Part shown: one piece after another, positions 12,597 to 22,618 of the stretch
How positions within the stretch are numbered: position 1 is the stretch's first letter
Layout: each line of letters starts with the position of its first letter
Assembly: GCF_001039355.2 (NCBI RefSeq)
Contig: NW_019775247.1
Location: 1-64,000, forward strand
Direction: 5' to 3'
Length of the DNA stretch: 64,000 bases
Source of the DNA: Lingula anatina
Taxonomy: Eukaryota; Brachiopoda; Lingulata; Lingulida; Lingulidae
Notes under the pieces: generated by a model
The model's database searches: none
What the model saw: only the letters and a program-made list of their open reading frames with translations
What the model was told of the DNA's origin: nothing
Program-made: the position numbers and the translations under genes

Positions 12597-13209
12597 GGGG
12601 AGAGAGGCACAGAAAAACAGAAAAAAATGCCCTTTTGGCCAGAAAAGGTGAGCTTTGAATCAAAATTCGATCTAAAGTTTTATGCTATATTAATCAAATA
12701 TGGATAAAAAGGTCTAATTTTTCAGAACAGACGCCGATCTCTTTGAAACTGCTGGCTTAACAGGCCTGATAATACATGTAATAAGCTGGTAAAATCCCAC
12801 AACATAGTCATTAAGTTCCCCAGGCATTTTTACCCTTTTCTTGCATGCCAATCCATAATAAGTTGTTAATTATGGTGTATTAATTATTGTAATCATTATA
12901 TAATACCCCTTACTTCCCACTTGTTATTTGCAACTTTAATTGTGATATTTAGGCTTAGGAAATGAGGTAAACATGTAGGCTTGTGTATAATATATGTCTC
13001 AATACTTTTGCCTTTTTCTGGTAAAGACAGGAAATAACTTCTTCTCACAGGCAGGGTAAGAGCACTGTCTCTATGGTATTAGCTGGTTGAATAGCATCTC
13101 TGCTTAACATGTACATGTATATGATTAAATGCATTCAGGTGAACCTGTTGATTGTCTTTGAAAAAAATTTGGGTTGTCATCTCTATCGCCTCTTCCAAAT
13201 AGCCAAATG

Positions 13210-13380
13210 CAGGGGCGGATCCAGAGATATTTTCTGACAGTCTTCCAAATTATCTTTGTTGATCCATCCTCTATTTTTGACCGTCTTCTGACAGAAAAAA
13301 ACACTGGATACCCATCAATGTAAACTTGAAAATCTGACCGTCTTCCAGAAGACCCAGAAGACAGCCTCAATCCACCCCTG
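13210..13380. mobile_element. Short TIR element, GGGGCGGAT family, copy 2
   Basis: Left end CAGGGGCGGATCCAGAGA, right end CAATCCACCCCTG. The body is nearly the same as 390-554 (GACAGTCTTCCAAATTATCT and TGACCGTCTTC blocks). Non-autonomous DNA transposon. Confidence 0.75.
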
Positions 13381-14299
13381 AAATGGTCATTCATTAAAAA
13401 AAGGCACTACAGGTAGAACCAACCATTTTTTCAAAATGCTCTGTATAAAAAAGCTGCCTTTGGGTTTGACCATTTCCGCAGAAAAAAAGGTCATGTATGC
13501 TCCACATATTGGTACACATGTTGCATTTCCTGCTTATGTTTGCAATTATACTATAAATGTGGCTGTCATAAAACTTGGGATTACAGTTGGAATTGTAGTG
13601 CTCGCAAATGTAAGTTGACAAATTTTTTCACTTTCAATTTGCTAAAGTTTTTTTTTTCATCTGCATGTTGAAGAGCAGAATACTTAGCAGTAAGAGTTGG
13701 ATTCAAACAATTTATTATCATGATCAAATATAAACATATATAAATAACCATTTGACCAGAAAAATAAGTAAATGTTTTTTTTTATTATTATTTATAAATG
13801 TATTATTCACAAATAATGTGGATTTCTGAACTTGGTTAAACAAATATACAATTTTAAATATACAGCATTTAGCAAGGCAACAATGTCCAGAGTAATATTT
13901 TGGTTCAAGACTGGGGTCTGGTAAAAATGAACAAGCCCACAGGCAAGGTGGGTGGGTGGGGTTGAAAGAACCATTCTTTTGGGCAAAAAAGATTGGCCCT
14001 GAATCAAAATTGATCAAAGTAGGAGCCACCTTACCCTCTTCCAGGACCCCAGTTATTATTATGTGGACATTTTGTCTTAGAGGACCCTGTAACTTTTGTC
14101 CAGATGGAAGTAGTTAAATCTGCATGCTTGTAGATGGCATTGTACCCACTCTGTAGGATTTAAATGGGAGCTGGGCTTTGCCCTTATATGATTAACACTG
14201 GTTACGTAACCAGTCTTGTCTTGTCTGTCTGCTGAAACAAGACACATGGACATCCTAAAGCAACAATATTTTTATAAGAAGCTATTTTTGCTGTCACAG

Positions 14300-14960
14300 A
14301 GGAGCAATAAACTGTCTTGATTGCTGTCAAGGGCCCAAATACTTTTTGGTATTTTAAAGGGCGAGGTGCCATTTGAAGTTTAGTTTAGAACTATGATTTA
14401 GAACTATGATTCAGCTAGTCAAAGTTCTATTTTCAAGACAGGACCATTGGGGTGATTTTTTTCAGAAATCAAAGGGGGGTCAGGTCCACCCTGACACTCC
14501 CCTAAATTCACCACTGTGGTTATTCTCCATGCTGTGACCCTGTGATGAAATCTCAAGGATGATTACATGGCTAGTAATTGTTTGCATAACTACTCAGGCA
14601 CTGCCACTTCCCTGCCAAGTCCCCCTGACAGCAATCAAGACAGTTAATTGAGCAGGCCCAGACCTGATGGGGGAGGGGGTCAGTTTTGCATCCGTGAACC
14701 CCCCTTCAAATAATCTTGGATCCATCCCTGACCATCAATCTAACCAGAGACATATCTAGTGGAAAATCAAATTGTGGCTCTGATAGAGGGTATCCAGGGC
14801 CATCCCATTTCTCAATTTTGGCCCACAAAGGGTTATAAAAGGTCCAATTTTAAAGTACATCCACCCACCCCTCCTTTGAAATTGCTGGCTGCCAGCCTTC
14901 ACGATGAGCATGTATTGTCCACATTTTTAAACTGTTCATTGGCCCCATGTGATTAATTTG
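14300..14960. mobile_element. Degenerate non-autonomous DNA element fragments
   Basis: 14320-14730 shares the TTTTGGTATTTTAAAG, TTAGAACTATGATT and CCCCCCTTCAAATAATC blocks with 51350-51610 in opposite orientation, and ends near the GGATCCATCCCTG form of the GGGGCGGAT terminus. 14740-14900 resembles the GCTGGCTACGGGCCTG element at 31557. Both are decayed. Confidence 0.5.
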
Positions 14961-16455
14961 CATAAACTACATTGTACTGCTGATATGAATATATGGGCCC
15001 CAACTTAAAGTGGACTACAACTGGTACAACAAAAACCAAAACAAAACTGATCCCTTCAACATGGATAAGACTGCAATTTAGTGAAAAATTCTGAAAATAT
15101 GGTGTGGGGTCCAAACGGGATTTACACAAACTAAAGTAGACCTAATTTTGGGTCTAAAAGTTGAGACCAATTTTGAAGCTAAAGCTGAAGTAAAATATGA
15201 CTAAAGCCTTAGAGAAATTCACTAGGGACCTGACCTAACCAAACCAAGGCAACCTGGAACCATAACAAATAGTCAATACAATAGACTTCTGGGGACAAAA
15301 TCTTCTCACAGCTTGCCAAATGGTTTCCCTGTGAACTTAATTGGGTTCATGGTGCCTAAATTGTACATTTTACACAGGAGAGATTATCCTCAACATGCTA
15401 GTTTAAATAGAACCTTTAGAGAAAACTCTGTGAAAAAGGTGCATTTTAATTACTAACACCAAGGAGTTTATATTTTCACCTCCTTTGGTCTTTCTGTTTG
15501 TCACAGCCTAACTAAAAAGTTATGGATGAATTTTGATGAAATTTTCAGGATAGGTTAGAAATGACTGGGCTAACTTAAACCTACTATCAGGTTTTTGATG
15601 GTGGTCTGGATCGCCTTTTAGTTTCATTTAGTAGCTTTTTAGTTTCATTTTTTCAAAGTTTTTGTTATTCATGGCTTTGGGAAGGGGGGGGGGGGTATCC
15701 CCCTCCTGTTCCCTACTCCACCATAAATAAATGTCCATATCACCTAGCAGCCTAAAATATTTAGGGAAAAATAGTGATATAAAATTTTTGGTAGGACCAG
15801 TAGATATTTTGCCCAGTTGGTCTGAACAAGGAGTTACAACTGTTGTAACTCCTGGGTCTGAAGGACCAGTTATGGGCCAGAGTTTTCGCCATGTCTGCAA
15901 ATACAAAAATATAGCATTTCATGGGTAACAAGGCTAGAGCATGGTGCAACAAAGTACTTTTTGGTGTGTGGGCACTTTTTACAGTTTTAATTGGATTCAG
16001 CATAAGAGTGCATCTTGAATTTAACAAAATAAAGAGGAAAGTGGGTGGAAAACAACTATGTTACTTGGCCAACTGCTTCCTCTTGGGATTAAGTCTTTGA
16101 AGCAGAGGCCGGACTTGTGAAATTCAATACAGTATAATAGAAGTGTATGTTCATACAAGTCCATCTTCTTTCTTTGAATGGAAATCTTTCATTTGTGCCC
16201 CCTTAGAGACAAAGTGTATAACATAATGCGATGCACAGCAATTTTTCTTATTACCTTTAAATACATTTTAGAATTGAGTTTAAAAACTACACAGTAATAT
16301 TGTACTGATGTACAGACCTCATGAACAAAAATGAAAAAACACCAAACGGCAGAACTGTTACATTGGTGTCCAGGTTAAANAATTTATTTGTTTGTTTGTT
16401 TGAGTGTTTGTTTGTTCATTCGTTCATTTATTCATTCATTCATTCATTCATTCAG
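14961..16455. other. Spacer upstream of the small-exon series
   Basis: No gene recognised. 15470-15610 shares a GTTATGGA, TTTTGATGAAATTTTCAGG block with the repeat at 23655-23910. TTTG and ATTC microsatellites lie at 16383-16455, directly in front of the first exon, and an N is at 16380. Confidence 0.5.
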
Positions 16456-18274
16456 CCTTATCACCTTGGGTGTGGCTGGACATGGGAGCCTGAACCCTTT
16501 AGGAACAGGTGCCTCCAGGTGACCACTAAGGACAGCATGGAAGTGACCTGTACTTGGGGAGAACTGGACATGCAAATAAAAGGTGCTTGATCTTATAATT
16601 CTCTCTCATATAACCAATGGAAATCAAAGGTGAATTAACCTTAATTTTTTCATGCATAACATATTGAAATAATTATGATTTGATCCAACAATCCTATAAA
16701 GTATAACCTATGGGAAGATATGATGAAATGGTCTTTCAATATTGCCAAATACATTTAAGACTTTATTTTAGTGTATATCATAACTTGTAAATAATAAATA
16801 AATGTGCCATCTTATTCCAGAGTGGGACTACATGTACAAGCCTGAAGTCCACACAAGTGGTAAGTCCACAACATTGCTCTGATCTATTCAATCAACTTGA
16901 TGCATTTTTTATCTTTTAGGAAGGATTCATGAAATAAAATTACAACAACACCTTGACTCACAGGGTGCAAGTCTGGACCCTCACGGGCTGTTGACAATGA
17001 ATTTGGAGACCTAGCTAATGTGCACTAACTCCATGGAAACTCTCACTGAATACAATCAGATTAACAGACTAACACACTTCTTTTTGTCTCCAACATACTC
17101 CAACATACTCACATAATTGGTATTCCTTAAAATTCAATTCTGTTCTTTCAGGTGATACCAAAGAAGAGAATAATGTAGCAATTATTAAGACCCTAAGCAT
17201 TGAGGAACTAGGTAAGGCTGGAATCTTAGTAAAATAATTATGAATTTTAATATACTTACACACACGCATACACTAACAAACACACATACGCACATACAAA
17301 CCGCAAGAGTGTTGCTTATGCAAAGTCTATTTTTTAGCATACTTATGAAGATAATTTATTTATTTTTATGTCAATCAAATCTTTGAATGTGTCTTCATCA
17401 AAGTGTAATGGGCCTACTGAATCCTTTTTGAACATGCACAGATATGGAATGTTAAGTTTGTATTTTTAAATATTAAAATATTATTAAAATATCATTTTTT
17501 CTCTTTAGCAGATATCAAAGACACAAAGAGTGTGTCAGATGCTGAGGGCAGGGAGGAGAAAGGTAAGACAGTAAGATCAATTTAACAGATGTTCATTTAA
17601 CACATTTAAAAAAAAATTACACACACTCAAACAGGCTCTCAGACACAAACAGGGGCATCTTCTGGGTCTTCCGCAAAATGGTCAGAAGATTACATTGATG
17701 GGGATTTAATTTTTTGTCAGAAGACAGTCCACAATGGAGGATGGATCAGCAAACATAATTTGCAAGACTGTCAGAAAATCTCTCTTGATCCGCCCCTTAC
17801 AAACATTGTGTTTTTATTCCCTGTTCAGTGATCTAAATCTTTGAATACATATTTGATTATGGTATTGAATCCTTGTTGTGCATGGGCATGGGATGTTGAA
17901 TTTGTGTTCCGTTTTTTCCTTCAGTTGATGTCAAAGACACAACAATTACTGTGACAGAGCTCGTGAAGGAGAGAGGTAAGACAGCAGGGACAATAGAATA
18001 GGGATCTATTTATTACATTGATGACATGTAATAGTGCATGTACATGCATGCACATACACACACACACACACACAAAATTACTGTACTTGGATGCATGGCC
18101 TTTGACAAACCGAAGAAGATACTTTATCTTCTGAAAATTAATGCTTTTGTTGTTTAAAGATTGAAATTGATGTTGTCTTGAAAATTCAATTAAATTCTGT
18201 TCTTTCAGTTGATACCAAACTAAAAGAGAAGAACAATGTAACACTTGTTAAGACCCTTAGCATTGAGGAGATAG
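16456..18274 (+). CDS. Six-exon series with duplicated phase-1 cassette exons, probable 5' part of the protease gene
   Basis: Six exons with clear acceptors and GTAAG-type donors: 16456-16582, 16821-16859, 17152-17211, 17512-17562, 17925-17975 and 18209-18274. After the first, each starts and ends in phase 1, so each can be skipped without a frameshift. Exon 1 is Cys/Trp-rich (GCGWTWEPEPFRNRC) and matches no family I know. Exons 17152 and 18209 are copies of each other (both DTK, then KTLSIEE). Exons 17512 and 17925 are a second pair (D-V/I-KDT followed by a charged tail). Introns are copied too, for example the block after the 17152 exon recurs after the 18209 exon. The last exon ends in phase 1 and the next good exon, 22619, opens in phase 1 with DTYIGRLAKL, so they plausibly join. 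Function unknown; the translated cassettes are charged and low in hydrophobics, suggesting a flexible linker. No start codon exon is seen. Confidence 0.55.
17650..17798. mobile_element. Short TIR element, GGGGCGGAT family, copy 3 (inverted)
   Basis: CAGGGGC at the left and TTGATCCGCCCCTT at the right. It is the reverse complement of the copies at 390 and 13210 and lies in the intron between exons 17512-17562 and 17925-17975. Confidence 0.75.
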
Positions 18275-18341
18275 GTAAGACAGGAATCTCAGTAAAATAG
18301 TTATGACTTTTAATATACTTACAAAATACATGCACACACAC

Positions 18342-18791
18342 TGTTATGTACCTTGACATATACATATGAGATGAATGTCCTTAACTTATATAATTTTGAA
18401 CGCTTAATTCAAGCGTGGGCTCGAAATAGGACATTACGTTTTCATCTAACTTAGTGGATAATGCGATCCAAAGATTCCCCGGTTCGTGTCAGATTTACGT
18501 AAGGTCGCGCAAAGAAAACCCAAGTCCACATAATGACCAGTCTAATGGTTTATTGGTTGACTATGTCTAACTACATCATCTACGTGAAATCTCCAAGCTC
18601 AAGGCCGTCTCCCATGGCTCCGCCGAGCGGTCACCTTCGAGTTTTCTTCAGTCTGACTTCCCGATCTTAATTCTAGACATCTTTTATACATATTTCTTAT
18701 CACAAGGTGGATTCTGTGCTGCATTATTTGGCGGTACATACTAATTTTAATTATTCAAATTGCACACGTCCACTGAAGTTACATAACTACA
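18342..18791. mobile_element. Inserted element with a tRNA-like head (SINE or solo-LTR candidate)
   Basis: This block interrupts intron sequence that is otherwise paralogous to the intron after exon 17152-17211. It contains TAACTTAGTGGATAATGCG (A-box-like) followed about 25 bp later by GGTTCGTGTC (B-box-like), as in a degenerate tRNA-Arg-type promoter. TGTTATGTA near the left end and TACATAACTACA near the right end are inverted. Either a tRNA-derived SINE or an LTR-like unit fits; no target duplication was found. Confidence 0.35.
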
Positions 18792-19015
18792 GGTAAGGCC
18801 ATAAAACGAGTCGAGTGCACAAGCAATGGACTCTAATCAAATTAATTTACATGTCTGGGAATTATATTTGTGAACACTACAACACACAAACACACACACC
18901 ACAAACATGCTGCTCAAGCAAAGTCTTTAGCATACTTAAGAAGAGAATGTGTCTTCAACAAATTTTAATACTGGATTCTGTTTGGACATGCACAAATATG
19001 GAATGTTAAGTTTTT

Positions 19016-21740
19016 ATTGTACCACCAGCGTAGGCGCTGGCGGTACACATGGTTTTAGTCCCGACCCGCATGTTCCATCGGCTCCGCCGGCTCCTCTGGC
19101 TCCACCGCCATCTCACAGTTACTGCTTCTCCTCCTAGACGGTAAGGGCCTCTATACCCATCTCTTGGATTTAGGTCACCTATAATCTCAACTCGTTCCAT
19201 GTAAAATTTGGGCTTTGTCGGTGCTGGGGTCTAGGTGTGGCACTCATTGCAATACACCCTTGTCCAAAAATGGCAAAATTAAATGCAAATTATCTACCCT
19301 ACGGAAAGAATTATGGGAAAAATTTCTACAGAGGGCTTGCCAAAAGTCATATGTGTAGATTTCAAAAATGCCCTTGGATTTGACCTTTGACCTTTCTTTC
19401 AAGGTCAAACAGGCCAAAATTTTCAAAAAAACGAAAGTTTTTACGAAAAAACAATTATTTGCGCTGTAATTCAGACACTACACAGACTTAACCAATAATA
19501 TTATTGGTCATCTTTCATCTCCGTGAATTTGGGGTCAATCGGTGCATTTTCACGGGAGGAGCGGCCATAAGATACCGAAACTGAAAACTGTTTCTAATTC
19601 GGGAACCGTTAATGCTAGAGACCCATTCATTGCATTTTGTAGAGCATGTAAAGCCCAACACTGTTACTGGTCTCCGTTTTTTTGTATTCCATACGGTTTT
19701 CGAGTTACGCTGTATCAAAAAGTACATAATTACATAAGTAATGGTGGTGAAAACAAAATGTCCAGTACAGTAATGGATAATAAATTTTGAACCCCGGGAA
19801 AATAAAACATAAGGCTTGGCGAGGCAGACAACTTGTGGTCAAAAATGACATTAATTCATGAAATTTGAACATCTGGAACTTCTGAGCACCTCCCATTTCA
19901 AGAATTTCAACCAAAATGACCTTTTCTGTATTTTAATTAATTTTTTCTGCATGAAATTTATGGCACATTATTGTAACTCCAAAATTATAACATTGAGTCC
20001 CTTATATCTCCAAAACTGGCAGAGATAGGTCCATAGTTACTATTGAATAAGAAGTCATATACTGGTAATCTAAATGTGACCTTGAAATTGACTTTTGACC
20101 TACTTTTCATCATGAATTGAACTTTGCAAATTTTGGTTCCCTTTTATCTCGAAAACTGGCAGAGTAAGGTCCATAGTTATTATTGAATTTGAATATGAAG
20201 TCATTAAAGACAATTTACTGTGACCTTAAAATTGACCTTCGACCTACTTTTTAAAATGAACTTAACTTTGCAAATTTTAGATCCCTTTTATCTCCATAAC
20301 TGGCAAAGATATGCCTATAGTTACTATTGAATTTGAATAGAAAGTCATTAGAGGCAATTTATTGTGACCTTAAAATTGACCTTTGACCTGCTTTTAACCA
20401 TGAACTGAACTTTGCTAATTTCTTTCCCTTTTAACTCCAAACCTGGCAGAGATAGGTCCATAGTTACTATTAAACTTGAATAGGAAGTCATATACTTATA
20501 ATCTTACTCTGACCTTGAAATTGACCTTTGACCTACTTTACACCATAAACTGAACTTTGCAACTTTTTAATGCTTTTATTTTCAAAACTGGCAGAGATAC
20601 GCCCATAGTTACTATTGAATTTGAATAGAAAGTCATTAGAGGCAATTTACTGTGACCTTAAAATTGACCTTTGACCTGCTTTTAACCGAGAACTGAACTT
20701 TGCAAATTTTGGTTCCCTTTTATCTCGAAAAACTGGCAGAGATAGGTCCATAGTTACTATTGAAATTGAATAGGAAGTCATATACTGGCAATCTAAATGT
20801 GACCTTGAAATTGACCTTTGACCTTTTTTTTATCATTGAACTTTGCAAATTTTGGTTCCCTTTTACCTCGAAACCTGGCAGAGATAGGTCCATAGTTATT
20901 ATTGAATTTGAATATGAAGTCATTAAAGACAATTTACTGTGACCTTAAAATTGACCTTCGACCTACTTTTTAAAATGAACTTAACTTTGCAAATTTTAGT
21001 TCCCTTTTATCTCCATAACTGGCAAAGATACGCCTATAGTTACTATTGAATTTGAATAGAAAGTCATTAGAGGCAATTTACTGTGACCTTAAAATTGACC
21101 TTTGACTTACTTATCACCATGAATTGAACTTTGCTAATTTCTTTCCCTTTTAACTCCAAACCTGGCAGAGATAGGTCCATAGTTACTACTAAAGTTGAAT
21201 AGGAAGTCATATACTTATAATGTTACTCTGACCTTGAAATTGACCTTTGACCTACTTTACACCATAAACTGAACTTTGCAACTTTTTAATGCTTTTATTT
21301 TCAAAACTGGCAGAGATACGCCCATAGTTACTATTGAATTTGAATAGAAAGTCATTAGAGGCAATTTACTGTGACCTTAAATTGACCTTTGACATACTTT
21401 TAACCATGAACTGAACTTTGCAAATTTTGTTCCCTTTTATCTCTAAAACTAGCAGAGATAGGTCCATAGTTACTATTGAATTTGAATAGGAAGTCATATA
21501 CTGGAAATTTACTGTGACCTTGAAATTTACCTTACGATGAACTGAACTTTGATTGTACCATTTTTAGTTATATATATTTTTTGCATATTTTGAGAATTCT
21601 TGTTGATTGCATCTTTTACAGCTTGTCAAGCACAAGACTGGTGGTGGTGTCCCTTTTTTATGTGGGGGGGTCTATAAGAATGCGCTTATTCCAGCTGGTG
21701 GTACAATATTCGGAGGCGGTATCGCCTCTCTGATCCTCTA
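19016..21740. mobile_element. TIR element carrying a 143-bp satellite, family E copy 1
   Basis: Left end ATTGTACCACCAG (19016-19028) and right end CTGGTGGTACAAT (21695-21707) are perfect complements; conserved sequence runs on to about 21740 (GGCGGTATCGCCTCTCTGATCC). The interior from about 19975 to 21540 is a tandem array of about 11 monomers of 140-148 bp, each with a GTGACCTTGAAATTGACC core and a GGCAGAGATAGGTCCATAG block. The same architecture recurs at 33575-35440. No transposase is encoded, so mobilisation would be in trans. It lies within the 4.3-kb intron between exons 18274 and 22619. Confidence 0.75.
19975..21540 (+). repeat. 143-bp satellite with five-monomer higher-order period
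   Basis: GACCTT(G/A)AAATTGACC starts recur near 20081, 20222, 20366, 20511, 20653, 20801, 20941, 21086, 21231, 21372 and 21518. Variant monomers recur every fifth unit: the version with TTGAATATGAAGTCATTAAAG is at about 20171 and again at about 20890, and the ACTTATAATCTTACTCTG version at about 20490 and 21210, so the higher-order period is about 720 bp. Confidence 0.85.
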
Positions 21741-21759
21741 GTTTTTTATTGTATCCCTG

Positions 21760-21887
21760 CCTCATGGCATAATTACTGTATGTATAATTAATGTGTAACC
21801 TTCCTTATGCATAATTAATGTTGTGAAAACAATACATGCTAAGAGAAGGTTACACATTAATTATACATACGGTAATTATGCATGAGG
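21760..21887. repeat. Long hairpin, 42-43 bp arms
   Basis: Arms 21760-21802 and 21846-21887 (starting CCTCATGGCATAATTACTGT) are inverted copies with very few mismatches and a 43-bp spacer. This is a small foldback element abutting the end of family E. Confidence 0.85.
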
Positions 21888-22441
21888 AAGGTTACACATT
21901 AGCTATTTATTAAGGTGCATGACATATATCTCACCTTATATTCATGTCTTTTCAACCGTTAAAAATTAGCTTGTCTGAGGCAGGTGCTCATATAAAAAAT
22001 GAACGTCTTTTAACCTGAAGTCACTGTGAGATTCTTCTTTCAATCAGCACTCAATGTACATATAAAGCAATCAAAATATTGATCACAAACAATGATTGGC
22101 CACTTATTGCCTTTTTTACATGGGCAACTTCTGTACCCAATTACAATATTTCACAGTTGTCACCTTACTATTACTATAGATATGTAGCATTGTTCTTCAG
22201 AACCCCCCTAAAACACACATTTTCATGAATATTTGACAAGGTCATTTTGACCTTAATTTTTTTATATTTCAAATTCCAAAAAAGATTTTTTTTAAAGTGA
22301 ATCATAAAAGTCTAAGACCCCAACTTTAATTTGGCATCAACTTTTTTCCATTTATTCACAATTTATTTTTCATGTACAAAGGTGGGCACTTTTACCCCCT
22401 TATTTGCACTCATCTTTTGCCTACAAACTAATAATTAACAA

Positions 22442-22545
22442 ATTTAAAATTTGAAATAGGCAATATATAGGAATAGAACTATATTTAAAATTTGAAATAG
22501 GCAATATATAGGAATAGAACTATATTTAAGAACCCCCCCCCCCCC
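22442..22545. repeat. 51-bp tandem duplication followed by poly(C)
   Basis: A unit holding AAATAGGCAATATATAGGAA occurs twice in direct order, then a poly(C) tract of about 20 bases. Confidence 0.85.
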
Positions 22546-22618
22546 CCCCCAAGGGTCGTCAAACCAGTTTCACAGGGAAAAATACTGTTGAATTCATTGT
22601 ACATAATTCTGTTTGCAG

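Noticed and set aside
12193-12707. Open frames across the N gap
   Set aside because: They consist of N and prove nothing.
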